Assembly (NCBI RefSeq): GCF_000016385.1
Contig: NC_009376.1
Span: 186,001 to 250,000 of the forward strand
From: Pyrobaculum arsenaticum DSM 13514
GTDB taxonomy: Archaea; Thermoproteota; Thermoprotei; Thermoproteales; Thermoproteaceae
Reading direction: 5' to 3'
DNA length: 64,000 nt
In this document: in pieces, positions 14,930 to 23,980 of the stretch
Layout: every line of letters starts with the position of its first letter
Numbering within the stretch: the stretch's first letter is position 1
Made by a program: the position numbers and the translations under genes
The notes under the pieces: generated by a model
The model's input: only the letters and a program-made list of their open reading frames with translations
Told to the model about the DNA's origin: nothing
The model's database searches: none

Positions 14930-16594
14930 ATGCGGTTGCTGGTCCCCGTTTTGCTGGCAACCGCCGTGGCGCTGGCGTTGCCGCAACTGTTTGACGCGAT
15001 GTCCGCCGGCATATACCTCAGCATGGCGCCTGGGCAGTACTGGGCCGCCCTAAACTCCTCTAAGCTGATATATATAGACGAGAGGGGAGTTTATATAACA
15101 ACAGGGGCGTTTCCGCAGAGCGGCTCGGCGCTGATGATATATAAGTATGTCGCCGAGTTGAACAGGACCGGCCTGCTCAGGTACAGCGTGAACGAGACGG
15201 GGGTATACATATTCTACAAAGGCGAGCTTTACAGGAGGTACGTCTTCAAGTCTCTTCCCAACTACACCGTCGCCACCCCAAGGTACAGCCTCATAGCGAG
15301 GCCCGGCCCCGCGTACAACCTCACGCAACTTGGCGGCAACGCCACATTAAAGACGTCGTTTATCCACATCACGGGCGCGGTTAAGGCGCGTGTGTTGTAC
15401 ATCGAGTACTTCAAAAACGGCACAGAGGCGGTGGCCGGGTTCTTCATCATCACACCCGAGCCCAGGGCATACGGCTACTTCGTATACTCCGCGGGGGAAA
15501 AGACCTACTTCATAGACCGGGTACTGGTAAACTACACGGGGAGGCTCTTCCAGCACCTTGCCAAAACGGCCCAAACCCTCGCCCAGCTCAGCGCCCAGAC
15601 GCCAGATGACGCGGCAAGGGCAAAAGCCTACCAAGCCGTCGCCAACGCCCTAACAGAAATAGCAAAGGCAATAAACGGCACCTCGCTAGACACAACCGTA
15701 AACTCAACCCAGATAACCGTCACAGACCCGATAATTGCTGTTATACTATTGAGGGTCGAACTAGTAGTCAACTTAGCCAACGCCTTCGCGACAGGCCTTC
15801 TCACATACATCGATACCGGAGATATAGGTAAGGCCGCTACCTGTGCCTTCGTCGATTTTGTTTCGAATTATTTGTTCCCTCTTCCTATTCCTGATTTAGG
15901 CAAAAAATCTGTAATAATTGAAAAAATTATAGGAATCGGATTTGACCTATTGGATGTGGATCTCGCTCAGTGGTTTGGTCTCAACTGCACCGGGTATGGT
16001 GATGTCCTGAAGAGGGGGGCGGAGTACGTGATGTTCTACTGGCGTAAGGTGGATATCAACGGCCTCGAGTCCTGTATCAAACAGACGGCGTTGCCTAACA
16101 CGTGCAACAAGGTATCGCCTCTGCAGAACTCTATCTGCGTCGCCGGGCCGCTGAACTTCGCAAACTACGCCGGGAGGTACAGGCTGTTAGTCTGGGACAT
16201 AGGCTCTGTGTTTAACAGCTGTCCAGTAGACCGCTTCGAGCTGAGCGCGGCTGGCCGGAGCGTTAACATCACGCAGACGCCCTCCGCCAAGCAACAGTAC
16301 TTAACCCTGTGGGAGTCTTGCCTCTACTGCTCGACCCCCTACTGGTTCTACGAAAACGCCATCTTCCACATCGTCAACCTCAACGGGCTGTGGCGCTTCA
16401 CCTGCCTCCGCTCCGTGGCCGAGGACTACTTGACGCACCAGTTATACTTCTCCGCCTCGGGCGCTACGGTATATGGCTTCTGCCCCAGCGGCCAACTTAT
16501 GGGGACGTATCTACAGAACAACTACGTGGTGACGGACTTCTTCCGTTGCGGCTTCTGGTGCTGGGCAAACGCGCAGGTAGGCTTTTTTAACTAA
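14930..16594 (+). CDS. Secreted or cell-surface protein, unknown function
   Basis: 554 residues beginning with a clear signal peptide (MRLLVPVLLATAVALALP). The exported part has many Asn-x-Ser/Thr sequons, as in glycosylated surface proteins, and a Cys-rich C-terminal third. A central hydrophobic stretch (ITVTDPIIAVILLRVELV) may be a membrane anchor. The segment around 15835-15960 is distinctly more A/T-rich than the rest, hinting at mosaic origin. ATG with GTTTATAT 25 nt upstream. The next gene, a multi-helix membrane protein, starts 14 bp later, and a decayed copy of the junction of this pair lies at 868-1068, so the two travel together. Confidence 0.8.
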   Translation: MRLLVPVLLATAVALALPQLFDAMSAGIYLSMAPGQYWAALNSSKLIYIDERGVYITTGAFPQSGSALMIYKYVAELNRTGLLRYSVNETGVYIFYKGELYRRYVFKSLPNYTVATPRYSLIARPGPAYNLTQLGGNATLKTSFIHITGAVKARVLYIEYFKNGTEAVAGFFIITPEPRAYGYFVYSAGEKTYFIDRVLVNYTGRLFQHLAKTAQTLAQLSAQTPDDAARAKAYQAVANALTEIAKAINGTSLDTTVNSTQITVTDPIIAVILLRVELVVNLANAFATGLLTYIDTGDIGKAATCAFVDFVSNYLFPLPIPDLGKKSVIIEKIIGIGFDLLDVDLAQWFGLNCTGYGDVLKRGAEYVMFYWRKVDINGLESCIKQTALPNTCNKVSPLQNSICVAGPLNFANYAGRYRLLVWDIGSVFNSCPVDRFELSAAGRSVNITQTPSAKQQYLTLWESCLYCSTPYWFYENAIFHIVNLNGLWRFTCLRSVAEDYLTHQLYFSASGATVYGFCPSGQLMGTYLQNNYVVTDFFRCGFWCWANAQVGFFN

Positions 16595-16608
16595 CCCCCT
16601 TTTTTCCC

Positions 16609-17364
16609 GTGGTTTTTTCTGGGGGGCGGAAGGCTAGGGATTGTGTCTGTGAATACGTGAAGTCTATCTGCAACGCCGTGGTGGAGGGGCGGCGGTGGGA
16701 CCGGCGCGTCTTCTACGAAGACGTAGCGGCCGCCGCGGGACTAGCAGGAGGCCTCCTAGAAATAACCGCCGTCATTTTAATAGCGACACTCCCGCAACCC
16801 CAAAGGGGCATCTTATTGATCTATTATTTTGTCCCTTTAGTAGCGCTCGCATTGGTGCTTGGCAGGCCTGCATATGTAGCGGACTGCAACTCTGTTATTC
16901 GTGTCGCTTCTTGTGGGCTTCCAGCAAAATACCTCGCAGTAGCCTTCATAAACGAGGTAAGGGGAGCTTTGGTTATTATTCTGCTTTTCATACCAATGAA
17001 GATTACTGAGCAACTGGGGCTTGCCGGCATTAGCTTGGGGTTCGCCTTAGCATGGATCGTTGCTAGGTCGCTTTACGCAACATATCTCCAAACATTTCAC
17101 TGTCTCAAATTTGCACACAAGGAAGTGGTGAAGGAGAGGTGCGGTGAGAGGGGGGTAGCGGAGGCATTCGGAGACATCCTAGCTTTAGGATGGATTTTCA
17201 TCCCGAATCCTCCGAGGCTTAGTTACTGTTGTAAGGAGGCGCGGGTTTGGCTGTATAGGAACGTGCCGGAGGCTAGGCGGGCGGCGCTGATATACGACGC
17301 GGCGCTAAACGGGCTGAGGGCGGTGGCAGTCGCCTACGCCCTGTACGTGGCGTTGCGCGGATAG
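16609..17364 (+). CDS. Multi-pass membrane protein, partner of secreted protein
   Basis: 251 residues. A Cys-containing cytoplasmic N-terminus (RDCVCEYVKSIC) precedes about four membrane helices: LEITAVILIATL, YYFVPLVALALVL, ALVIILLFIP, GISLGFALAWIV. A Cys-rich loop (YCCKEARVW) and a short C-terminal helix follow. GTG start; its A/T box (CTTTTTTAAC, 16582-16591) lies inside the 3' end of the secreted-protein gene, so it can be transcribed separately. The coding sequence between 16880 and 17110 is A/T-richer than the ends. Family not recognised. Confidence 0.75.
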   Translation: MVFSGGRKARDCVCEYVKSICNAVVEGRRWDRRVFYEDVAAAAGLAGGLLEITAVILIATLPQPQRGILLIYYFVPLVALALVLGRPAYVADCNSVIRVASCGLPAKYLAVAFINEVRGALVIILLFIPMKITEQLGLAGISLGFALAWIVARSLYATYLQTFHCLKFAHKEVVKERCGERGVAEAFGDILALGWIFIPNPPRLSYCCKEARVWLYRNVPEARRAALIYDAALNGLRAVAVAYALYVALRG

Positions 17365-17391
17365 CTTATATAGCCGCGCCCCGGGGAAGAC

Positions 17392-18195
17392 GTGAAGAGG
17401 GTCTCCACCGGGGTGGAGGAGCTGGACAGGGCGCTTGAAGGCGGCATACCGCAGGGGAGCTGGGTGGTGGTGACTGGGGAGCCCGGCGTTGGGAAGTCCA
17501 TATTGTGTATGCACTTCGCCTACGCTGGGCTTAGGTCCGGTGATCCGGTTGTCTACGTCACTACGGAGCAGGAGTTCCGCGACGTCATGGAGCAGGCGAG
17601 GCAGCTGGGCATGGACTTCTCGAAGTTCTCCGCCTACAACATAGCGTGGAGGAAGGAGCCTGAGGAGCTCCCGGAGATTGTCGTCATCGACATCTTCGGC
17701 TTGTTGAAGGTGGCGCGGCAGCTGACCGAAAAGGCTAAGGAGGAGAGCCCCGAGAAGGTGAGGCGCTACGCCGCGTTGTCCATAGACACGTTGATCGAGG
17801 CGATAAACGAGGCCTACGACCTCCTCGCAGTGGCCAAGGAGAGGGGTACTCCCGAGAGGCACGTCCGCCTGGTGATAGACTCCATGTCCGCCTTCTGGGT
17901 GGACAAGCCCGTCATGGCCAGGAAGTACTCCTACCAGCTTAAGATCGCCACGCATAGGGAGAACGTCACCGCGCTTCTCACAAGCCAGTACGCCCCGACG
18001 ACGAGGCAGGCATTCGGCTTCGGCCTAGAGCACATCGCAGACGGCGTGATACACATGTGGATGGACGACGTCGAGTCGGCAAAGGAGGTGAGGAGGTGGC
18101 TGATAGTGAAGAAGATGCGGATGACGAACCACGCCACAAGGGCTTACAGAGTGAGAATAGAGCCCAGCCGGGGGATTGTCCTGGAGCCTGCCTAG
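17392..18195 (+). CDS. KaiC/RadA-like RecA-superfamily ATPase
   Basis: 267 residues with a single RecA/KaiC core: Walker A GEPGVGKS, Walker B region RLVIDSMSAF, and the C-terminal RVRIEPSRGIVLEP typical of archaeal KaiC-like proteins. Archaea carry many of these; roles range from signalling to motility, and none can be assigned here. GTG start; CTTATATAG at about 17364-17372 is its promoter. A second family member lies at 55029. Confidence 0.85.
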   Translation: MKRVSTGVEELDRALEGGIPQGSWVVVTGEPGVGKSILCMHFAYAGLRSGDPVVYVTTEQEFRDVMEQARQLGMDFSKFSAYNIAWRKEPEELPEIVVIDIFGLLKVARQLTEKAKEESPEKVRRYAALSIDTLIEAINEAYDLLAVAKERGTPERHVRLVIDSMSAFWVDKPVMARKYSYQLKIATHRENVTALLTSQYAPTTRQAFGFGLEHIADGVIHMWMDDVESAKEVRRWLIVKKMRMTNHATRAYRVRIEPSRGIVLEPA

Positions 18196-18523
18196 GCCCA
18201 CCGCAACAACGACGTAACTAACAGGAGGGCCGAGTCGAGCCCCCGACGCGGCATGAAAAAACTGAGGGGCTCGCATTTCTTGGGACCATCCGGCTTCGCC
18301 ACAAGCCCAAGCATCACGGCGACGCGGCGGACTGTACAGTGGCGAAAGGTAGCTACGTGCATTGGCTTAGGTGATCCGGCGCTTCGACAGGGCGGTAGTC
18401 GGCCCGTGGCTTCGTTAAAGAGGGCGGAGGGGGACTCCGGGTGGGCGGCGGTGGTGCGGCTCAGTTCTCGCTCTTCTCTCCCCGTGGCTTCTAAAGTCTC
18501 TCTATTGATCCTGTCGTTGTTTC
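18196..18523. other. Spacer without recognisable gene
   Basis: About 330 bp between the KaiC-like gene and the tail of pdxT. Frames across it lack coding character, and I see no strong hairpin, sRNA boxes or A/T promoter box. Confidence 0.5.
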
Positions 18524-19138
18524 CTAGAGCCTACCTGCCGCCATTTCCAGTACGGCCTTGTGAAAGGCCGTGGTGGTAAGCTCCGGGTGGAAGGCTGTTG
18601 CCAGCACGTGGTCTTGTCTAACAGCGACTATTGCCCTGCCGGCGCGGGGATGGTCGACATGCGCGATGGCCCTCGCGGGGGGCCACGTCTTGGCGAAGAT
18701 CGGGGCTCTTATGAACACTGCCCTTACCGTACCTATGCCCTCCACGTCGACATTGGCTTCGAAGGAGTCCCTCTGCCTCCCGTAGGCGTTTCTAACAACG
18801 GCGGCGTTGAGCACGGCGAGGAGCGGCTGGCCCGTGGGGCCCACAACGGAGTCTCTCACCTCCTTGGCCAGCAACACGGCCCCCGCGCAGGTGGCCAGGG
18901 TTGGAACTCCTGACTCAACTACGGTCCTTAGCCGGTCTAAAATCCCCAGCCTCTGGGCTAGCTTGCCGATAGTGGTGGACTCTCCTCCGGGTATAGCCAA
19001 AGCCGACAAGCCGTCCAGCTGATCTGCCCTCTTTACCCTCACCGCCTCCGCCGAGATGTTCAGCTCAGCGGCGGCCCTCCTAAAGGCCTCTAGGTGCTCC
19101 TCCACATCGCCCTGCAACGCCAACACGCCCACTTTCAT
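18524..19138 (-). CDS. pdxT: Pyridoxal 5'-phosphate synthase glutaminase subunit PdxT
   Basis: A 204-residue class I glutaminase. PGGEST and TCAGAVLLA (nucleophile Cys84) are the oxyanion and catalytic motifs, and FHPELT supplies the His/Glu of the triad. It releases ammonia from glutamine and channels it to PdxS for PLP synthesis. Its ATG overlaps the pdxS stop by 4 bp, so the two are translationally coupled. Confidence 0.96.
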   Translation of the reverse strand: MKVGVLALQGDVEEHLEAFRRAAAELNISAEAVRVKRADQLDGLSALAIPGGESTTIGKLAQRLGILDRLRTVVESGVPTLATCAGAVLLAKEVRDSVVGPTGQPLLAVLNAAVVRNAYGRQRDSFEANVDVEGIGTVRAVFIRAPIFAKTWPPARAIAHVDHPRAGRAIVAVRQDHVLATAFHPELTTTAFHKAVLEMAAGRL

Positions 19139-20148
19139 AGACCCCGCGTCTGGAGAAGCTCCTCAGGCTTGAGGGTCTTGATGTCGATACCCACCATCGC
19201 GGCGCGTTCGCTTACCATTTTCTGGGCCTCCACCACGGCCTCTGGGTCGTCCCACTTGGCCGTGGCCAAGACGATGGCCTCAGCCCTCTGCCTCGGGTCT
19301 TGGGACTTGAAGATCCCAGATCCGACGAAGACGCCGTCTGCCCCCAGCCACATCATCAAGGCCGCGTCGGCCGGCGTTGCTATGCCCCCCGCCGCGAAGG
19401 TTATTACGGGGAGCCTCCCCAACCTGGCGGTCAAGGCCACCAGCTCGAGCGGCGCCTGGCACTGCCTGGCGTAGTCCCTCAGCCTCTCCTCCTCTGCGGC
19501 GGCCAGCTCGTTTATAGCCCTGTATAACGCCTTGAAGTGCTTAACCGCCTCGCTCACGTTGCCGGTGCCCGCCTCGCCCTTGGACCGAATCATGGAGGCG
19601 CCCTCGGATATCCTCCTCAACGCCTCGCACAGCTCGCGGCACCCGTTGACAAAGGGCACGGTGAAAAGCCATTTGTTGATGTGGTGCTGGTCGTCGACGG
19701 GGGTCAGGACCTCGGACTCGTCTATTAGGTCGACCCCGATCTCTTGCAACAAGAAGGCCTCGTAGTAGTGGCCAATCCTCACCTTGGCGCTTACGGGGAT
19801 TGTGACGTGGGACATGACCTCTTCTATCACCTTGAGGTCGGCCATCCTGGCGACGCCGCCGGCCTTCCTCACGTCGTACGGGAGCTTGTCCAGCACCATC
19901 ACCCCAACGGCGCCGGCCTCCTCGGCTATCTGAGCCTGCTCCACGTTGGTCACGTCCATAATCACGCCGTTTCTCAACATGGCCGGGAACCCCGCCTTCA
20001 CCTTGACGGTGCCGGCCGCAACGCCCTCGGCGGGGTAGGGCCTAGGCCACGTGAAGCCCCTCTCCTTGAGTCTATCCCTCAGCTCGGCCAACCCGTAGAA
20101 GAAGTCCCTCAGCTTCTCCAGATATTCCAGCCCACCCGCCACGGACAT
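19135..20148 (-). CDS. pdxS: Pyridoxal 5'-phosphate synthase subunit PdxS
   Basis: The 337-residue TIM-barrel synthase that builds PLP from ribose 5-phosphate, glyceraldehyde 3-phosphate and ammonia. Hallmarks are MLRNGVIMDVTN with the early barrel Asp, VSAKVRIGHYYEA with the Schiff-base Lys region, RSKGEAGTGNV for phosphate binding, and FAAGGIATPADAALMMWLGADG. First gene of the pdxST unit; an AAATATTTATTG box lies about 25 nt above the ATG. Confidence 0.97.
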   Translation of the reverse strand: MSVAGGLEYLEKLRDFFYGLAELRDRLKERGFTWPRPYPAEGVAAGTVKVKAGFPAMLRNGVIMDVTNVEQAQIAEEAGAVGVMVLDKLPYDVRKAGGVARMADLKVIEEVMSHVTIPVSAKVRIGHYYEAFLLQEIGVDLIDESEVLTPVDDQHHINKWLFTVPFVNGCRELCEALRRISEGASMIRSKGEAGTGNVSEAVKHFKALYRAINELAAAEEERLRDYARQCQAPLELVALTARLGRLPVITFAAGGIATPADAALMMWLGADGVFVGSGIFKSQDPRQRAEAIVLATAKWDDPEAVVEAQKMVSERAAMVGIDIKTLKPEELLQTRGL

Positions 20149-20240
20149 GAACGCTTCTCTGCTTGGTCAATAAATATTTTTTGCGAATTTCATTAGACCA
20201 AGTTAAGGGGTTGTATCACGCCGCATTGCGCGTCCGGCGG

Positions 20241-21221
20241 CTAGGCCGTGGCGCGGCGACCGCCGTCATCGGCGCGTGCTCTACGTGTTGGCGCGGGCCT
20301 TTCGCCTCTTGTTGTCGTGCCTGGGCGAAATGTGGTCATCCATTTTTTCAGTATTCTTTGGGCGTCGGGGCCGGGGTCTCCTGTGGTTATGTATCGCCAG
20401 AAGCGCGGCATGTGGTGGTTGCCTGTGGTGACGTCTTCGAGGGCGAGGGCGGCGGCAGTGGGCACGTCTATGCCCTTTGCGGCGATGGCGGCTAGGCTTA
20501 TTTTGAGTTCCTTCGCCGCTGTGTAGCACATATATCTGTAAGGCCGGGGGCAATACTTAATTGCCTCCTCAACGTAGTCGTGTTCGATCTTTGCCTTGTT
20601 AATTACGGGCTTGTTTCTGAAGACGAGGCTGGCCCATAGGTATCGCAGCCTACTCCACAGCTCCACGTATTGAATAGACTCCTTATTATTTATTTGATTT
20701 AGGAATTTTATGTATTCTCTGCCTCCGACCTCGGTGCCCTTGGAGACCGACACCCTCAGTATGTTCGGCTCAGGGGTCTCCACCTCGCCGTGGAAGTACC
20801 ACTCCACCACCTCGGCGTTTTGTGGAAATATCCACACAGCCTCGTAGTCGTACTCGGCCACCTCTTTTTCGTAGTAATTTTCATATATGTTCTCACCCGG
20901 CTTGAGGGGGGCGGGGAAGGAGCCGATGAAGGTGATGTAGGGCCTGGCAGGGGACCCCCTGAGCCCGATGTACACGTCGTGTATTAGGGGCCGGACTCGC
21001 TGGCCATTCACCCTGACGATTTCATCGTGCATGAAGCTCTGCATATTCTGCCACACCGTGTCCACCTCCTTGGCCAGCTCCTCCCCTCCCTTCCTCAATA
21101 GGCGTTGGTAGTACTGCCCCTTGTCCACGTAGTCGAATACTATGACCATCTGCACCGCGCCTTGGGTCACGATATAGAAGCCCTGGGCGTAGACCGGGGT
21201 TATCTCTGCCTCTGCGGACAT
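20241..21221 (-). CDS. Hypothetical protein, 326 aa
   Basis: Not recognised. It has no signal peptide or membrane helix, a beta-rich N-terminal half with many aromatic residues (AVWIFPQNAEVVEWYFHG) and a helical C-terminal half with two Cys (YCPRPYRYMCYTAAKEL), ending in a basic, low-complexity Arg/Thr tail. The start is ATG 21221, which overlaps the dphB stop as TGATG, rather than the upstream in-frame codon at 21242, so it is the second gene of a dphB operon. A/T-rich codons cluster near 20690, unlike its GC-rich ends. Confidence 0.65.
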   Translation of the reverse strand: MSAEAEITPVYAQGFYIVTQGAVQMVIVFDYVDKGQYYQRLLRKGGEELAKEVDTVWQNMQSFMHDEIVRVNGQRVRPLIHDVYIGLRGSPARPYITFIGSFPAPLKPGENIYENYYEKEVAEYDYEAVWIFPQNAEVVEWYFHGEVETPEPNILRVSVSKGTEVGGREYIKFLNQINNKESIQYVELWSRLRYLWASLVFRNKPVINKAKIEHDYVEEAIKYCPRPYRYMCYTAAKELKISLAAIAAKGIDVPTAAALALEDVTTGNHHMPRFWRYITTGDPGPDAQRILKKWMTTFRPGTTTRGERPAPTRRARADDGGRRATA

Positions 21222-21967
21222 CACCTCAGCGTCTGGAGGCACTCCTCCTCTACGGGGCCGAGCACGCCGGGGATGATAATAACGGCGGGGCCCTCGTAGT
21301 CGCTCGCCGCGATTTGGGCGAGGTTTGTGTACTTAGCCCCCCCTCCCCAGCCCAGCCGGTGCACCAAGACGGCTGGGGTTTCCGGCTTGAAGACGCCCTT
21401 CCCCTCCAGCCTTTCCAGCTCGAGGAGCACCGCGGCGGCATCCCGGGGCGGCATGAAGGAGCCGTCCTCCTTTACGTCTAGCAGAAGAAGGGTGTGCATT
21501 CCTCTCTTGATGTTCTGTTCTGCCAGCTCGTAGGGCCTCCTCGAGTAGACCCCGCCTCTGGGATACGTTACGGTGGCCACGCCTCCCAGCTTGTACACCG
21601 AGAGGCACCCCGCCGACATGGCAGCGCATATTATCGACACTCCTGGCACCACCTCGACGCGGTGGCCACGCCTCCTCGCGGCCGCGACGACCGCGGCGTG
21701 GGCTGTGGCGAGCATTGGGTCGCCTGCGGTGGCGAGGACCGCCCTGCCGCCCTTTTCTAGGCACTGGAGTATTGCCCTTCCCGACTCATCTTCTAGGTCT
21801 CTCCTAGTCAGCCTTATCGGCTCTGTTTTGGCGTAGCGCCTTATTGTCTCGAGGTGAAGGGGGCCTGTGTAGTCTTCGTAGAATACGCAGTCTGCGTCTG
21901 CCAGCGCCTTGGCGGCGGCTTCTGTGACGTAGCCAGGGCCGGGCCCCACGCCCACTAAGTAGAGCAC
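21221..21967 (-). CDS. dphB: Diphthine synthase
   Basis: 248 residues. The tetrapyrrole-methylase fold of Dph5 is evident: start LYLVGVGPGPGYVT, CVFYEDYTGP and ATAGDPMLATAH as SAM-contacting loops. It methylates the aminocarboxypropyl group on the conserved His of aEF2 in diphthamide synthesis. GTG start with an ATTTTTACATAAAA promoter 25 nt upstream, divergent from the gene at 22021. Confidence 0.9.
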   Translation of the reverse strand: MLYLVGVGPGPGYVTEAAAKALADADCVFYEDYTGPLHLETIRRYAKTEPIRLTRRDLEDESGRAILQCLEKGGRAVLATAGDPMLATAHAAVVAAARRRGHRVEVVPGVSIICAAMSAGCLSVYKLGGVATVTYPRGGVYSRRPYELAEQNIKRGMHTLLLLDVKEDGSFMPPRDAAAVLLELERLEGKGVFKPETPAVLVHRLGWGGGAKYTNLAQIAASDYEGPAVIIIPGVLGPVEEECLQTLR

Positions 21968-22020
21968 AGATCGGCGTGTTTTTATGTAAAAATATTTTTA
22001 CACCCCCGTAGGGTGGCTGG

Positions 22021-22500
22021 GTGTACGCTGTGGCGCGGCTTTATGGATTTGTGGAGGAGGTGGGGTTCAAGGCGCGGCTGGGGGCTGATATAGCGAGGGC
22101 ATTGGGGGTGCGGCTGGGGGATGGGATTAGGGTTGAGAGCAAGGTGGGGGTGTCCTCTGCCCGGGTGGTGGAGGTGAGGGAGGACATTAAGGCGGGGGTT
22201 GTGGTGTCGGCAGACGTCTACATGGCTGTCAGCGGATTCAGGACAGTCCTAGTGAGGAGGTTTGGACGGGTGTACGAGGCCGACTCCATCTCGCTTGGTT
22301 TCGAGACGGCGAGGCCGATCGACGCAGAGGATGTCGTGAGGCTAGTAAACTTATTGGTGGCGTACAGAGTGCCCGTCTTCGCCAACTTCTCTGGTTTTCT
22401 CCAAACTGGGAGCGGGGAGTGGGTAAAGATGGTCGTGAAGGAGGTGTCGCCGAGGGAGCCTGCCTACCTTACGAAGGAGACTAAGGTGTTTGTGAGATAG
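22021..22500 (+). CDS. Hypothetical protein, 159 aa
   Basis: Beta-rich soluble protein. The first half (RLYGFVEEVGF, LGVRLGDGIRVES, VVSADVYMAVSG) resembles in spacing the double-psi barrel of Cdc48-type N-domains, but I would not assign it on that. The second half contains a short alpha/beta unit. GTG start with a TTTTTACA box about 25 nt upstream. It ends one base before the stop of the convergent gene at 22501. Confidence 0.65.
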   Translation: MYAVARLYGFVEEVGFKARLGADIARALGVRLGDGIRVESKVGVSSARVVEVREDIKAGVVVSADVYMAVSGFRTVLVRRFGRVYEADSISLGFETARPIDAEDVVRLVNLLVAYRVPVFANFSGFLQTGSGEWVKMVVKEVSPREPAYLTKETKVFVR

Positions 22501-23151
22501 TTAGTAGTTTCTCGCCTTCCCGAAGTCGAATTTGAGGAGGAGTAGGGGGTCTCCGACGTTTTTCAGCGAGGCGATTCTGGCCAACAGCCTTGAGGCTAGC
22601 TTGCCGCTTTTGTACATCTCCACAGCCTTCTCGGGGCCGTGCCTCTCGACAATGGCGTTTATTTCATCTCTAATTAAGTACTCCGCGATCTGCTCCACGC
22701 CGGCAACTTCGCCGTGTCTAATAAGGTTCGCGATGACGAAGAGTCTCAACTCGGTAATATCGATCTTTTTCAAAACATCCTCTATCCCGTTGCTCCACTT
22801 CACCGACTGAGTTGCCCTCTTGAACTCCTCTTCGGAGAACACCAGCCTCACCCTCTGGCTCCACTTAATTTTCCATAAGTTTAGCCACTCGGTTGCTAGT
22901 TGCCACAAGTTTTGCCACTTCCTCTCGATATACATGCACAGCCGCTGGCGCCCCCTCTCTTCGGAGAACTTCCTCCAGTTATAGATACCGGCCCGTGTGG
23001 CTAGGAAGTGCATAAAGTCCCTAAATACGAACTCGCGCACTGCCTCGAGCTCCCCGTGGGGCATGTCGCCGAAGTGCTCCTTCACCAGCTCCCTCAGCAT
23101 GGAGTCCACTGCTGCCGCCGCGGCGTCAAAGTCACAGTAGTAATAACCCAT
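22501..23151 (-). CDS. Hypothetical protein, 216 aa
   Basis: A helical soluble protein with unusually many Trp (KWQNLWQLATEWLNLWKIKW) in the middle and a basic-acidic C-terminus ending KFDFGKARNY. No motif I can name. ATG with AAATATACAA about 25 nt upstream; convergent with the gene at 22021 and upstream of nothing on its strand. Confidence 0.65.
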   Translation of the reverse strand: MGYYYCDFDAAAAAVDSMLRELVKEHFGDMPHGELEAVREFVFRDFMHFLATRAGIYNWRKFSEERGRQRLCMYIERKWQNLWQLATEWLNLWKIKWSQRVRLVFSEEEFKRATQSVKWSNGIEDVLKKIDITELRLFVIANLIRHGEVAGVEQIAEYLIRDEINAIVERHGPEKAVEMYKSGKLASRLLARIASLKNVGDPLLLLKFDFGKARNY

Positions 23152-23180
23152 GGTAGCACACCAATTGTATATTTAAAGAC

Positions 23181-23954
23181 TTACACCACGTCAAGTCGCG
23201 CCAGTGCCTCCCCCGCCGCCTTAAGCGCCGCGGCGTGCGCCTCAACTGCTCTGTACTTACGGAGGAAGTAGGTGTAGGCCTCTCTAAGCGCCGTGTGGTA
23301 AACCTCGAACTCTATGCCGTAGTCTATGTCCAGTAATACAAGCCCCTCGGCCGGTGCGGAGGGCACCGCGCCTGGCCTGGGACGCTCCACCAGCTCCCTC
23401 AAGTCGCTGGCCTTCAAGACGCCTCGGCCTGTAGCGAGTATCGCCCAGGCCATTTTCCGTATCATCTTGTTCCTAAAGCCGCGGCCCACGAACATCATGT
23501 ATATAAGCCCGCCTCTCTGCTCCACCTCGATTTTGTACACAGTGGTCACCGTAGGCGTCGCCTTGTCCCCCCTCCGCTTTATAAAAGAGCTGTAGTCATG
23601 CGTCCCAACCAGCACGGCGGCCGCCTCCCTCATCGCCTCCACGTCTTCGCCCCAGTGGGGGGCTACGTAGAGGTATCTACGTGCCTTTGCCCTCCGGGGG
23701 TTGAACCCCTCGGGTACCTCGGCCACGCCCCAGGCCCAGACTCCGCGGGGGAGCTTCGAGTTGACGTACCCCAGGTGTAGCCTCTGGCTCGTCATGACGA
23801 CGTTGGCCACCGCCGAGACGCCTGGGTCTGTGCGGCTCCCTCTTCCCAGAATCTCGCCGAGGGCAGCTCTCAGCTTGGGCTCCAGGGAGTTGGGGTGGCC
23901 GGTGAAGCCGTAGAACAACGTGCCGTCGTAAGCTATGCGGTAGAGGTAAGGCAT
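23181..23954 (-). CDS. truA: tRNA pseudouridine synthase A
   Basis: 257 residues of the TruA family, which isomerises uridines 38-40 in tRNA anticodon arms. The catalytic Asp43 lies in GRGSRTDPGVSA, and later family segments are THDYSSFIKR and GRGFRNKMIRKM. ATG start with TTAAAAAACG about 25 nt upstream. Divergent from the acetyltransferase gene at 23981. Confidence 0.92.
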   Translation of the reverse strand: MPYLYRIAYDGTLFYGFTGHPNSLEPKLRAALGEILGRGSRTDPGVSAVANVVMTSQRLHLGYVNSKLPRGVWAWGVAEVPEGFNPRRAKARRYLYVAPHWGEDVEAMREAAAVLVGTHDYSSFIKRRGDKATPTVTTVYKIEVEQRGGLIYMMFVGRGFRNKMIRKMAWAILATGRGVLKASDLRELVERPRPGAVPSAPAEGLVLLDIDYGIEFEVYHTALREAYTYFLRKYRAVEAHAAALKAAGEALARLDVV

Positions 23955-23980
23955 AAATAGTATAGGGGCCGCGTTTTTTA

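Noticed and set aside
18253..18579. 108-codon plus-strand frame in the KaiC/pdxT spacer
   Set aside because: Ser/Arg/Pro-rich, no promoter, overlaps the pdxT end.
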